Shown piece by piece: positions 1 to 8,767 of a DNA stretch of 64,000 nt (its first letter is position 1; each line of letters starts with the position of its first letter). A program made the translations under genes and the position numbers. The notes beneath the pieces were generated by a model. It did not search any database and was not told the origin of the DNA. It worked only from the letters and a program-made list of their open reading frames with translations. The stretch is from Dorea formicigenerans (GTDB lineage: Bacteria; Bacillota; Clostridia; Lachnospirales; Lachnospiraceae), in NCBI RefSeq assembly GCF_025150245.1, contig NZ_CP102279.1:1733423-1797422 (forward strand). Reading direction: 5' to 3'.

Positions 1-1411
1 TCTCCAGTCTGATATCTACGTTATATTCATTCTCCAGACGATATTTTAAAACATCAAACTGCAAAACTCCTACAACTCCTACAATGATCTCTTCCATACC
101 TGTATTAAACTCTTGGAATATCTGGATCGCACCTTCCTGCGCAATCTGATTAATTCCTTTGATGAACTGTTTACGTTTCATCGTATCGACCTGACGCACT
201 CTTGCAAAATGTTCCGGTGCAAAAGTCGGGATTCCTTCATAACTGAACTTGTCAGAGGAGGTTGTCAATGTATCTCCGATTGAGAAAATTCCCGGATCAA
301 AGACACCGATAATATCTCCACCGTAAGCTTTATCCACCATGTGGCGCTCACTGGCCATCATCTGCTGTGGCTGGGAAAGTCGTACTTTCTTGCCTCCCTG
401 CATATGGAATACATCCATACCTGCCTCGAATTCTCCGGAACAGATACGCATAAATGCGATACGGTCACGGTGTGCTTTATTCATATTTGCCTGAATCTTA
501 AATACAAATGCAGAAAAATCGCCTTCTTCCATCGGGTCGATCTCACCTTTATCAGACTTTCTTGGAAGCGGTGATGTAGTCATCTTAAGGAAATGCTTCA
601 AGAATGTCTCTACTCCAAAGTTCGTCAGAGCAGATCCGAAGAATACCGGTGAAAGTTCTCCTTTACTTACCATCTCCTGATCCAGTTCTGCTCCGGCTCC
701 ATCCTGAAGTTCAATCTCTTCCTCCAGCTTTGCTTTCTGCTCTTCACTGATGAGTCCATTCAGGGAAGGATCGTCGATCGGCACAATCTGCACTTCTCCC
801 TGTGTCGTACCCTTTCTTGTATCTGAGAATAATTCCACACTCTTTGTAGCACGGTCATAGACACCACGGAACTCCTTACCGGAGCCGATCGGCCAGTTGA
901 CCGGACAGGTCGCGATTCCCAGTTCATTTTCAATATCATCTAATAGTTCAAATGTATCCATCGCCTCACGGTCCATCTTATTGATAAATGTAAAAATCGG
1001 AATATGGCGCATCGTACATACTTTGAACAGCTTTCTTGTCTGTGCCTCAACACCCTTGGATGCATCAATGACCATGACCGCAGAATCTGCTGCCATCAGA
1101 GTACGGTATGTATCCTCTGAGAAGTCCTGATGTCCCGGTGTGTCCAGAATGTTGATACAATATCCTCCATAATTGAACTGCAATACAGAAGAAGTAACTG
1201 AAATACCTCTTTCTTTCTCAATTTCCATCCAGTCAGAAACTGCATGTTTTGATGTTGCTTTTCCCTTTACACTTCCCGCCTGATTGATTGCTCCTCCATA
1301 TAGCAGAAACTTCTCAGTCAGAGTCGTCTTACCGGCATCCGGATGGGAAATGATCGCAAATGTTCGTCTTTTCTCAATCTGTTTCTTAACATCGTCCTTT
1401 ATCTTTGACAT
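1..1411 (-). CDS. prfC: Peptide chain release factor 3 (RF3), C-terminus cut by window edge
   Basis: A translational GTPase that removes RF1/RF2 from the ribosome after termination. About 470 residues are present. The frame runs off the left edge, so roughly the last 60 residues are missing compared with the usual length near 530. The G1 loop SHPDAGKTT is at residues 22-30. The effector region ERGISV, the G3 motif DTPGHQDFSEDTYR and the G4 motif NKMD follow in order. DFSEDTYR after DTPGH is characteristic of RF3 and separates it from EF-G and LepA. The ATG at 1411 is preceded by AGGAGAATTC. It has its own sigma-A promoter about 130 bp upstream and is separated from the spoIIIA operon by a terminator, so it looks monocistronic on this side. 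Confidence 0.96.
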   Translation of the reverse strand, partial: MSKIKDDVKKQIEKRRTFAIISHPDAGKTTLTEKFLLYGGAINQAGSVKGKATSKHAVSDWMEIEKERGISVTSSVLQFNYGGYCINILDTPGHQDFSEDTYRTLMAADSAVMVIDASKGVEAQTRKLFKVCTMRHIPIFTFINKMDREAMDTFELLDDIENELGIATCPVNWPIGSGKEFRGVYDRATKSVELFSDTRKGTTQGEVQIVPIDDPSLNGLISEEQKAKLEEEIELQDGAGAELDQEMVSKGELSPVFFGSALTNFGVETFLKHFLKMTTSPLPRKSDKGEIDPMEEGDFSAFVFKIQANMNKAHRDRIAFMRICSGEFEAGMDVFHMQGGKKVRLSQPQQMMASERHMVDKAYGGDIIGVFDPGIFSIGDTLTTSSDKFSYEGIPTFAPEHFARVRQVDTMKRKQFIKGINQIAQEGAIQIFQEFNTGMEEIIVGVVGVLQFDVLKYRLENEYNVDIRLE

Positions 1412-1533
1412 ATATTTGAATTCTCCTATCTAAACTGTCCCATCTTCACACTTCATATCTACATCATATTTTTTACATTTATTAAAGTTATGAACAAATG
1501 TGGACTTATCTCATGTTTCAATCAGCGACATAC

Positions 1534-1562
1534 ATTATAGCATAAGGAGACATTTTCCTCAA
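1534..1562 (-). promoter_or_regulatory. Sigma-A promoter of prfC
   Basis: On the minus strand, TTGAGG (1557-1562) and TATAAT (1534-1539) are separated by 17 bp. This predicts a leader of about 115 nt before the prfC start at 1411. Confidence 0.75.
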
Positions 1563-1571
1563 CGAAAATTT

Positions 1572-1591
1572 GGCGGCTGTAGATAGCCGCC
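1572..1591 (-). terminator. Terminator after spoIIIAH
   Basis: Perfect GC-rich 7-bp stem GGCGGCT/AGCCGCC with a 6-nt loop, followed on the minus strand by AAATTTTC. It lies 33 bp past the spoIIIAH stop and just upstream of the prfC promoter, so it separates the two transcripts. Confidence 0.75.
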
Positions 1592-1623
1592 TTATCGCAA
1601 AGTAACAAGTCTGCGTAAATCGA

Positions 1624-2250
1624 TTATTTTCCTTCTGCATATACTGGAGTGATTACAATATTCTGCGCTGCCACGCCTGTTTTCCTTGTTACAATGTCTT
1701 CAATCTGAGCCCGGTTTGCTTCCGTCAGTTCTGATGCATTAACAACAACGTCTGCAGAGTCCTCTGAAATACTGACTACAGAATCAAGAAAGCCTTTTGA
1801 CGCCAGCATTGTCTCTGCTGCCGTTTCTTTTTCTGCAATCTCTGTCATGGCTACCATCTGCGCCACAGCGTCCTGCTTCTGGGCATCACTTAAAGAGTCA
1901 CTGTCAATGATGCTCTGAAGCGTCTCCTTGTTCTTGGCACGCACCTGTTCTCTTGTGACCTTCGCCTGTGCAGCCACTGCCTGAGCATCCCCTGAAGTTA
2001 AGACCGCTTCGCCTGGATTGCCATCTACTTCGCCTTCATCGCCGTCCTGGCTTTTGATATCCCCGGAAGCACTGGCAACATCTTCATCAGAAATATCCAG
2101 AAGTTCTTTATTCGCAAGGTCACTGCCTGCCTCCTTCGTATTCTGAGATCCCGGTAATAATCTTCCGGAATAATTCAGATATCCTGCTGCTGCGATCATC
2201 ACTGCAAGAGCCGCAATGATCAATTGATTCTTTTTTAAGATTCGCTTCAC
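1624..2250 (-). CDS. spoIIIAH: Stage III sporulation protein AH (ring-forming channel subunit)
   Basis: The mother-cell half of the SpoIIQ-SpoIIIAH channel that connects mother cell and forespore across the intermembrane space. The protein has 208 residues. There is a short basic N-terminus and one membrane helix at about residues 10-28. A low-complexity Asp/Ser/Gly-rich linker follows, then a C-terminal domain (about 95-208) matching the ring-building fold that this family shares with the secretion proteins EscJ/PrgK. It is the last gene of the operon. Its ATG directly abuts the spoIIIAG stop, so the two are probably translationally coupled. A terminator follows. The family call is strong from membrane topology, length and operon position. 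Confidence 0.93.
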   Translation of the reverse strand: MKRILKKNQLIIAALAVMIAAAGYLNYSGRLLPGSQNTKEAGSDLANKELLDISDEDVASASGDIKSQDGDEGEVDGNPGEAVLTSGDAQAVAAQAKVTREQVRAKNKETLQSIIDSDSLSDAQKQDAVAQMVAMTEIAEKETAAETMLASKGFLDSVVSISEDSADVVVNASELTEANRAQIEDIVTRKTGVAAQNIVITPVYAEGK

Positions 2251-2856
2251 TTACTTCACCCTCCCGCCTTTCATTATTCTAATCTTATGCGTGTCTATCT
2301 CAAATAATGCCTGCACAGCTTCCGTAATATTTTTTACGACTACTGCATCGTCTCCGCCCGGCGCAATCACAATCACACCTTGTGCTTGAGGGGAAAGCTC
2401 CTTGCTGACATAAGGCTCCTGTACACCGGAAGTACTGCTTCCACTATTATAGACTGTCGTCTCCTGCGTGTCATGGCTGCTCGTTGTCCTACTGCCTCCC
2501 TGACTGTCCTGCTCGGACACATTTTCCTCATTGGACTTTCTGTCCTTTTCAACCACCTTTTCACCATCAGACTTCCAGGTAATCATCACCTGCACCTGTC
2601 CCGCCCCGTCAATCTGGGAGAGAATCCGTTCCAGTCGTTCTTCCATATAAGCTGTATACTCACTCTGCTTTGTCGTTCCGACACTGCTTTTTGACGAATT
2701 GGCCAGTGTTTTCTTAGTTCCAGTATTGCTGTCTTTCTTAGTTCCGGCAGGAATTGAAATCACGAGTAAAAGAATTCCCACCAAAAACACGATAAGAAGC
2801 TGGTCTTTTTTTACCTTTCCATGCTTTAAATGTTCAAACACCTTACGGATTTTCAC
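2251..2856 (-). CDS. spoIIIAG: Stage III sporulation protein AG
   Basis: A single-pass membrane protein that forms a large ring in the feeding-tube apparatus of the engulfed forespore. The frame is open upstream to a GTG at 2922, but that would overlap spoIIIAF by 80 bp and lacks a ribosome binding site. I chose the GTG at 2856, which overlaps spoIIIAF by 14 bp and gives about 201 residues beginning VKIRKVFEHL. A membrane helix lies at about residues 19-36. A Ser/Thr/Gln-rich central stretch follows, then the C-terminal ring-building domain (VIVIAPGGDD, ITEAVQALFEI). The start codon is the only real uncertainty. Confidence 0.9.
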   Translation of the reverse strand: MKIRKVFEHLKHGKVKKDQLLIVFLVGILLLVISIPAGTKKDSNTGTKKTLANSSKSSVGTTKQSEYTAYMEERLERILSQIDGAGQVQVMITWKSDGEKVVEKDRKSNEENVSEQDSQGGSRTTSSHDTQETTVYNSGSSTSGVQEPYVSKELSPQAQGVIVIAPGGDDAVVVKNITEAVQALFEIDTHKIRIMKGGRVK

Positions 2857-3226
2857 TGCCGTGTCCGATTCGGATTTCCTCCACCTGGATTCCACCGGGC
2901 TCTCCCCCTTCCACGTTTTCACTTAGCTCATCTTCTGCGTTTCTGTTATCCTGAGATTTCATCACAGATTCCAATCCGGAGGTATTCTTTAACATCTCCT
3001 CTACCTGTGTCTCCATTGCATCATACTGATCCTGAAACTGAACAAATAGATCATCTGAAGTAAAGAATTTTATCACAGGCGATGCTATCAGAATGATCAG
3101 CACCAGTCCTGTAAAAAAATGAATGTACTTGCGGTCTTTCTCTCCTGGGACAAGCTGTAATACTGCCGTCATAAAAATCAGATATCCAGCCAGTTTCCAC
3201 ACCCAGTCATAACATTCCTGAACCAC
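2843..3226 (-). CDS. spoIIIAF: Stage III sporulation protein AF
   Basis: A membrane component of the SpoIIIA apparatus, 127 residues. Two hydrophobic helices lie near residues 8-26 and 34-54, followed by a cytoplasmic or intermembrane tail rich in Glu/Asp/Gln. The N-terminal pattern (short lead, helix, VPGEKDRKYIHFFTGL, helix) is typical of the family. It is the sixth gene of a complete AA-AH operon and overlaps spoIIIAG at its 3' end. The short gap before it (3227-3287) contains no gene. Confidence 0.9.
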   Translation of the reverse strand: MVQECYDWVWKLAGYLIFMTAVLQLVPGEKDRKYIHFFTGLVLIILIASPVIKFFTSDDLFVQFQDQYDAMETQVEEMLKNTSGLESVMKSQDNRNAEDELSENVEGGEPGGIQVEEIRIGHGSENP

Positions 3227-3287
3227 TTGTTTCTCCTTCCTGTTTCTGTCTTATGTCTTTTCACAGTTTCATTTTGCTGTAAAGCTT

Positions 3288-4526
3288 TTATGTTGTCCCA
3301 GTAGATGCCGCCACCAGTATAATTGTAATAAGGAACAACATTCCTACTGTAAACACTGCCCGGATCAAAAGCCTCATACCTTCTCCTACAGTCTCCATAC
3401 ATCCAATAATCCGGACATCTGATACCGGCTGCATCAGAGCTGCCGCCAGTTTATAAAGAAGTGCGATTGCCCCTATCTGTACAATCGGCATCAGGCAAAG
3501 AGCAAAACAGATAATTGCTCCCACTACACCTATTCCATTTTTCACAAGCACTGCCGAAGCAAAAATCACCTCTGTCACACCGCCAATCGCATCTCCGATC
3601 CCAGGTATTGCCTCAGTGCCCCTCGTCAACGCACTTCTCTTGACTGTATCCATAGCAGGACTTAAAAGGCTCTGCACCAGATTCAGCCCCACTACACCTG
3701 CCAGAATTGTCTTCATAATCCACACAAGTACAGTCTTTATCAACTCTGCCAGTTTGCTCAGATACGATTCCTTCGTCAAATAATTCAGCATACTTACTAA
3801 AATATAAATATGAATTGCCGGGAGCACCACATACTCCAGAAACATCTCTACCAGATATACAAGAAAAAGCGTCAGGCTGTAAAAAGAAATTGCAGTCACA
3901 CTCCCTTTTGCGACTGCCACCGCCGGAAAATAAATAGGACCAAATACTGTCATGAACTGTATCAGATTGCTGATTCCTGCCTCCACCCAGTCCATGATGA
4001 TCTGGCAGGAATTCAGACAAAGTGCCACAATCAGAAGATACATCACGTAAAAGCCGGTGTCTGCTGCCTGACCATTTCCAAATGCCCGGGCAAAATTCGT
4101 AAATACTGCCGTCATAATCGCCAGCATGAGAATATGTATCAGGTTCTGCCTGCTGCTCGCAAATGCATAGGAGAACTGTTCTTTAACAAGCTGCTTCAAT
4201 AATTGAGCTGAAAATGTAATATCACCAGACAGAACTCCTATAAGTATTTCTTTAAAATCCAGCCTTTCCTTGGGAAAGAGTTCTTTTAATGTCTCATCAA
4301 TTTCGCCGTAGTCGTACTGATCTGCAAACTGCCAGACAACACTTGAATTCAGTGCAGATTCATCGTTTATACCTGATTGCAGCTGTGATGCATAAACATT
4401 TCTCCCAATAAGTAACTCCATACAGAAGCACAAAAAAAGTATCCCTAATCCCACAAATCTCCGACACATAAATCTCCGGGAATTTTTCGTGAATTTTTCC
4501 ACGTCCGATATTTTTCTTATCAACAT
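3288..4526 (-). CDS. spoIIIAE: Stage III sporulation protein AE
   Basis: A large polytopic membrane protein of the forespore feeding-tube complex, about 412 residues from the chosen start. An upstream in-frame start at 4586 would overlap spoIIIAD. The ATG at 4526 lies 5 bp past the spoIIIAD stop and begins MLIRKISD. A cleavable signal-like segment is at about residues 23-46. Around seven or eight membrane helices follow, and the C-terminus ends in a hydrophobic stretch (MLFLITIILVAA). The extracytoplasmic N-terminal domain followed by a helical membrane region is the normal SpoIIIAE architecture. Confidence 0.92.
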   Translation of the reverse strand: MLIRKISDVEKFTKNSRRFMCRRFVGLGILFLCFCMELLIGRNVYASQLQSGINDESALNSSVVWQFADQYDYGEIDETLKELFPKERLDFKEILIGVLSGDITFSAQLLKQLVKEQFSYAFASSRQNLIHILMLAIMTAVFTNFARAFGNGQAADTGFYVMYLLIVALCLNSCQIIMDWVEAGISNLIQFMTVFGPIYFPAVAVAKGSVTAISFYSLTLFLVYLVEMFLEYVVLPAIHIYILVSMLNYLTKESYLSKLAELIKTVLVWIMKTILAGVVGLNLVQSLLSPAMDTVKRSALTRGTEAIPGIGDAIGGVTEVIFASAVLVKNGIGVVGAIICFALCLMPIVQIGAIALLYKLAAALMQPVSDVRIIGCMETVGEGMRLLIRAVFTVGMLFLITIILVAASTGTT

Positions 4527-4531
4527 ACGCT

Positions 4532-4918
4532 CTACCCCAGAAACCCTCGTACAACCTCCAGAAGTGTCATAAGAATCGGAATACACAAAACCATGATCCC
4601 AAGCCTTGCAAATATTTCAATCTGAAGTGCAACTGACTGATATCCTGCATCTTTACAGATTGTAGACACAAGTTCCGACACATAAGTAATTCCAAGCATT
4701 TTCAATAAAATTGCGACATATGCATAATCTAAATCCAAATCCTCTTCCAACTTATCAAATGCATGGATCAATATTTCCAGATATCCCAAAATTCCGCCAA
4801 AAATTAAAATTCCCAATACAACACTTATATAAGTGCTATATTCTGTTTTCCCATTTTTAAACTGAACTGCCAGAAGAACTCCGGCAACTGCGAGAGCCCC
4901 TACTTTCAAAATACTCAT
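4532..4918 (-). CDS. spoIIIAD: Stage III sporulation protein AD
   Basis: A small polytopic membrane protein of 128 residues and the paralogue of SpoIIIAC. Helices lie near residues 4-18, 28-50, 65-85 and 103-124. The conserved inner segment reads YVAILLKMLGITYVSELVS, a strong family marker. The gene lies 38 bp after spoIIIAC and 5 bp before spoIIIAE, in the standard order. Confidence 0.93.
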   Translation of the reverse strand: MSILKVGALAVAGVLLAVQFKNGKTEYSTYISVVLGILIFGGILGYLEILIHAFDKLEEDLDLDYAYVAILLKMLGITYVSELVSTICKDAGYQSVALQIEIFARLGIMVLCIPILMTLLEVVRGFLG

Positions 4919-4956
4919 GTAAGATGCCGCCTTTCCTTTTCGCGCTCACTGCTCTT

Positions 4957-5151
4957 TTACAGTGTAAACAATCTTTGGATCGATTCAAAAAGTTCATATA
5001 TGTAAGGTACAATCCAAAATAATACAAGAATCAGGCCTGCAAGGCTTGTCAGAAATGCCTGTTCCTCTCTCCCACTGTGTTTGAGCACCTGACTTATAAC
5101 AGACACAAGAATTCCAACTGCTGCAATTTTGAAGATTAAATTGACACTCAT
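4957..5151 (-). CDS. spoIIIAC: Stage III sporulation protein AC
   Basis: A 64-residue protein with two membrane helices joined by a short polar loop (KHSGREEQAF), a hallmark of the family. The open frame begins six codons earlier, but AGGAGGTAACT sits immediately before the ATG at 5151. The resulting N-terminus MSVNLIFKIAAVGI matches the family. It is the third gene of the operon. Confidence 0.94.
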   Translation of the reverse strand: MSVNLIFKIAAVGILVSVISQVLKHSGREEQAFLTSLAGLILVLFWIVPYIYELFESIQRLFTL

Positions 5152-5213
5152 AGTTACCTCCTGATTCACATTCGCAGCTCATGGTTTTTCATTTACAACT
5201 AAATATTCCTTTG

Positions 5214-5732
5214 TTATATCAAGAATATGGTAATCAATATGCCTGCACTTGCTCCTAGACAAATTCGCACTTTCATTCGCATTTGAATATCTTTTCTCAT
5301 CTCGTCCATCTGTAATTCTATTTGTTTCAAATAACGTTCCATGGACCAAATCTGCATCTGCCGATCGGCTCCTCCAAGATTTCTGCCCAGCATTTTTAAA
5401 TGGTTTAAAGCTTCCATACCAAGTCCGCTTTCCTTCAAAAAACCATTGACATTATCCTCCCATATTTCAGAAAATGTCTTTCCATCTCTTCTTTCCATCT
5501 GTATTTTCATTCCAAGCAGCCAATTTCGATATGGTGCATCCATTTTTTTCGAAAGACATTCGAACATTTCTCCAAATTCCGAGCCCGCATAACTTAATTC
5601 ATTTTTCATCATTCCAATCAAATGATATATTTTTCCTAACGCCTGATAGGAGTGTTTCACTTCTTCTGCTTTCCAGATTCCAATCCCGGTCATAGAACTT
5701 ACTATAAAAAGACTTCCAAGAAACTTTAACAT
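5214..5732 (-). CDS. spoIIIAB: Stage III sporulation protein AB
   Basis: A 172-residue membrane-anchored helical protein resembling GspF-type platform proteins. The N-terminal helix (MLKFLGSLFIVSSMTGIG) and C-terminal helix (GASAGILITIFLI) bracket a long soluble helical domain containing LNHLKMLGRNLGGADRQMQ, a conserved family stretch. It overlaps the end of spoIIIAA by 7 bp, which suggests translational coupling of the ATPase with its membrane partner. Confidence 0.93.
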   Translation of the reverse strand: MLKFLGSLFIVSSMTGIGIWKAEEVKHSYQALGKIYHLIGMMKNELSYAGSEFGEMFECLSKKMDAPYRNWLLGMKIQMERRDGKTFSEIWEDNVNGFLKESGLGMEALNHLKMLGRNLGGADRQMQIWSMERYLKQIELQMDEMRKDIQMRMKVRICLGASAGILITIFLI

Positions 5733-6676
5733 ATAGCAGTTTTTTCCTCCTGATCCTGATACAGAAGCGAACCTCTCTCATCATAAATTTCCTGAATCGT
5801 TCCTATCTGTGGCTCATTTCCAAGTAATACATAACGTTCAAATCTTTTTTCCCGTATCAACCGATCAAATACTGGTTTCTTTTGTAGTTCCTCCATAGAA
5901 TCTGCGTGAGCTGTTGCAATCATACGGCAGCCGCAATGCATTGCATATTCAATAGCATGTACATCTTCACTCCCTCCAATTTCATCAACTGCAATAACTT
6001 CGGGACGCATCGAACGAATCAGCATGATCATTCCCTCAGCCTTTGGACACCCATCCAGTACATCTGTACGGATTCCCAGATGATTCTGTGCCACACCTCT
6101 GTAACAGCCGGCAATCTCTGAACGTTCATCGACAACACCGACAGACATTCCCTTAATAAACTCATTGCCTTCTGAAATTTGTCGTATCAGATCCCGAAGT
6201 AGTGTCGTCTTTCCACAACCCGGAGGCGAGACAAGAAGTGTATGATACAATCGCCTGTGGAAAGTAATATAAGGCAATAGTCCATCTGCACATCCAAGTA
6301 TTTCATGTGACATTCTCACATTGATCGATGAAATGTATTTTAAATTTTTCACCTTTCCGTTTTCCATTATAGCCTGTCCTGACAGTCCCACTCTATGCCC
6401 TCCTTCAATTGTAATATATCCCTGACTCATCTCACGTTCATAAGAGTACAGTGAATATCCACTGATGTAATCTAACATTTCCCGTATTTCATCTTTTGTG
6501 ATGTAATACGGCCTGCCGTCTGCCTTAGGAATCACTTCATTTCCTCTGTACAGCAAAATCAAAGGTTTTCCGACCCGAAGCCTGATTTCCTGAATACTCT
6601 GGAAATCAATATTCTCTCTCTTAAGAACCTCCCTGAGCTGATGCGGCAAAATGGTTAAAATAACTTCTTCTTTCAT
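5726..6676 (-). CDS. spoIIIAA: Stage III sporulation protein AA (ATPase)
   Basis: The secretion-type AAA ATPase of the SpoIIIA apparatus, 316 residues. Walker A is at residues 151-158 (PPGCGKTT). Walker B is at about 227-235 (VIAVDEIGG). Between them lie the family motifs VVDERSEIAG and GIRTDVLDG. The protein is soluble and ends in a short polar tail. The ATG at 6676 follows AAGAGGTGAG. The gene is the first of the operon and lies 22 bp downstream of a sigma-E-like promoter. Confidence 0.96.
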   Translation of the reverse strand: MKEEVILTILPHQLREVLKRENIDFQSIQEIRLRVGKPLILLYRGNEVIPKADGRPYYITKDEIREMLDYISGYSLYSYEREMSQGYITIEGGHRVGLSGQAIMENGKVKNLKYISSINVRMSHEILGCADGLLPYITFHRRLYHTLLVSPPGCGKTTLLRDLIRQISEGNEFIKGMSVGVVDERSEIAGCYRGVAQNHLGIRTDVLDGCPKAEGMIMLIRSMRPEVIAVDEIGGSEDVHAIEYAMHCGCRMIATAHADSMEELQKKPVFDRLIREKRFERYVLLGNEPQIGTIQEIYDERGSLLYQDQEEKTAIC

Positions 6677-6697
6677 GATTTCTCACCTCTTACTCTC

Positions 6698-6725
6698 AAT
6701 ATATGTAAATGGACAGGATTTATGA
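6698..6725 (-). promoter_or_regulatory. Sigma-E-type promoter of spoIIIA operon
   Basis: On the minus strand, TCATAAA (6719-6725), a 13-bp gap and CATATATT (6698-6705). This fits the known sigma-E pattern of KMATAWW, 13-15 bp, CATACAHT with one mismatch in the -10. The octamer CATATATT recurs upstream of spoIIP, another gene that is sigma-E dependent in Bacillus. Confidence 0.65.
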
Positions 6726-6800
6726 CTGGTTTTTTTCACTAAGAAAGGATACCCTGTCTTCCAGAGTACCCTTAACTGTTGCCCGACACGAAGTATCATC

Positions 6801-7904
6801 TTAATAAGAATAAAACCATTCTGTACTTGCATCTGTAAATGGAAATATTGCATCTCCACTTCCTTCTGTTACAAGCATTTCTCCATAATTTACCATTGTA
6901 TAAAACTCTCCCTCCCGTGTACCATCAGGAGTGTACAACACATAATGTACAACGAGTTCTCCATTTCTGAACTGGTCTGTTACCTCAAAAGTTCCCGACC
7001 AACATTCTAAATCATGTCCCATTTGACCATACTGGAATTCAAAATATTGATAATCTCCAAAATACATTCCGTATGTAATATTCTGTCCGGACTGATTTTT
7101 CAATTCTGTTGATAGCCATTGCCCGATCAGTCCAGGTTCTTCTCCTGCAGCCTCTAAAGGGGCACCATAACCTTCCGGATCACCGCATCCTCCGCATTCT
7201 CCGCCTTCATTCCAGACTGGTATCTCCAGATTATCATAAAGCGTGAAATCATAGATTTCCATCCCATCCAGATTATATGCATACAATGCCCCATCCATGA
7301 GACTTAATGATGGGGAGTAAGAAAATGTCTCTGTCCCTTTTGTCAATGTGATGACAACATTGTAACTCAGCTCACTGAGATTACACTTAAGTATCACAGG
7401 AGCTGCCTTTTGGCTTATGTACAATGTATCCCGGACCATTGCATTTGCATTTTCATCCCAATCAAAAGACTCAACCTTCATAGCATACTGAGTACTTTGC
7501 GGAACAATTGCATATACTTCTTCCCCGTTATAGGAAATGTAATTTTCTTTTGGGACATCTGCCAAAAAAGAATATTGTTCTTCATATTTTCCATTCTTCA
7601 ACAGCGTCCGGACTTGATCCCGAAATGGACTGTTATCATCTGCATATCCAAGGTATGCGGCTGCCATTGGCATGCGGCTTCTCCTTAGATTCTTCTGAAG
7701 GTTTTGGAGTGACTGTTCGGATTTTGAAAGATCTTTGTTATCCGCTTTCACAGTTTCCTTTTTTCCCTGCTGGCTTTCCTGACGATTTTCCCGCTTTCTT
7801 TCCTGCTTTTTTTGTTTTCCATTACAACCAGAAAACGCCATTACCAGCACTAAGACTATAGAGATAAGCAATCTTATTTTTCTTTTATATAATCTCTCGT
7901 TCAC
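6801..7904 (-). CDS. Putative lipoprotein, last gene of the YdjGHI-like group
   Basis: A 367-residue predicted lipoprotein of unknown function. A basic lead and hydrophobic helix end in the lipobox AFSGC, with Cys27 as the likely lipidated residue. A long charged Lys/Glu/Gln linker (about 30-75) follows, then a mostly beta-patterned domain with many Tyr and Trp residues and a Cys-Gly cluster (GGECGGCGDPEG) near residue 240. The C-terminal third (GLIGQWLSTEL, FEFQYGQMG, WSGTFEV) resembles small lipocalin-like beta domains, which is only a pattern judgement. The start is a GTG preceded by AGAAGGTG. It follows the TPM gene by 23 bp and is probably co-transcribed with it. Confidence 0.75.
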   Translation of the reverse strand: MNERLYKRKIRLLISIVLVLVMAFSGCNGKQKKQERKRENRQESQQGKKETVKADNKDLSKSEQSLQNLQKNLRRSRMPMAAAYLGYADDNSPFRDQVRTLLKNGKYEEQYSFLADVPKENYISYNGEEVYAIVPQSTQYAMKVESFDWDENANAMVRDTLYISQKAAPVILKCNLSELSYNVVITLTKGTETFSYSPSLSLMDGALYAYNLDGMEIYDFTLYDNLEIPVWNEGGECGGCGDPEGYGAPLEAAGEEPGLIGQWLSTELKNQSGQNITYGMYFGDYQYFEFQYGQMGHDLECWSGTFEVTDQFRNGELVVHYVLYTPDGTREGEFYTMVNYGEMLVTEGSGDAIFPFTDASTEWFYSY

Positions 7905-7927
7905 TCTGTCACCTTCTTTCGTCCTTA

Positions 7928-8752
7928 CTAAAAGCTTCCGCTCTTTCCTCCGTGAGAAGTTCCTGATGATCCATTATGGACCGAACTGCCACCTCCGGAA
8001 GAATTAGAATTGTTATTTTGAATCACCCGCGTAGTCACAGTTCTGTTCACGAACCGATCAGAATTCATCGTCAGTCTGAGACTTCCTGGTTTTGTATATT
8101 CCTGAGCTGCCACCTGCTTTTTCACAGATTTAAGTTTTGCTTTTTTTACATTTCCCCAAATCAATGCAATTAAAATTCCAATCGCCAGATCACCAAATAT
8201 CCAAAACGGTGAGACACTTCCTTTTGGCATGTGTCCTGAATCATATGGTTTACCTTTCTCTGCCTGGTTCAGGAATTTATCGCTTAACCTGGCAAATGTA
8301 GTAAAAGCTTTGTTATACTTCTCATCACTAAGATAAGTGATAAATGTTTCACCGATATAATCAAGTCCTGCATCGGTAAACGCATCGATTGCATCTCCGG
8401 TCGTACACATATTCCACTGCCGTTCTTTCATGCTGACCATCAGCATAATTCCGCTTTTTTTCTCACCTTGCCCATATCCCATCGAATCATAGAAATCCTC
8501 TGTAAATGATTCGATATCCTGGCCGTTTGTAGTATTGGCCACTGCAATCACAACGTCACAATGATGTTCTTTGCTGATTTTATCCAGTTTTTTCTCAAGC
8601 TTTTGAGCCTGACTACTACTCAAAAGTCCTGCGTCATCCAAATATCTCGGATAGTTTTCATCTTCTGCCATTACCGGAACAGACATACTAAATACCAAAA
8701 GGAAAGAAAGAATCACACCGAATATTTTTTTCTTTTCAGAACTCATTTTCAT
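7928..8752 (-). CDS. TPM-domain membrane protein (YdjH/YgcG-like)
   Basis: A 274-residue protein. It has a signal peptide (about 1-29, cleavage after VMA), then a TPM domain (about 35-165) containing YLDDAGLLSSSQ, VVIAVANT and GIMLMVS. A membrane helix follows at about 183-200. The cytoplasmic tail is Ser/Gly/Asn-rich and ends GGKSGSF. TPM proteins in Bacillus (YdjH) are membrane partners of the zinc-ribbon protein YdjG and the SPFH protein YdjI, and homologues of both are the next two genes upstream. The ATG at 8752 is preceded by GGAGGGATCAAAG. The exact biochemical role is not known. Confidence 0.85.
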   Translation of the reverse strand: MKMSSEKKKIFGVILSFLLVFSMSVPVMAEDENYPRYLDDAGLLSSSQAQKLEKKLDKISKEHHCDVVIAVANTTNGQDIESFTEDFYDSMGYGQGEKKSGIMLMVSMKERQWNMCTTGDAIDAFTDAGLDYIGETFITYLSDEKYNKAFTTFARLSDKFLNQAEKGKPYDSGHMPKGSVSPFWIFGDLAIGILIALIWGNVKKAKLKSVKKQVAAQEYTKPGSLRLTMNSDRFVNRTVTTRVIQNNNSNSSGGGSSVHNGSSGTSHGGKSGSF

Positions 8753-8767
8753 CTTTGATCCCTCCTT

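Noticed and set aside
2380-2926. Plus-strand frames opposite spoIIIAG
   Set aside because: Shadows of a conserved sporulation gene, with no ribosome binding site.
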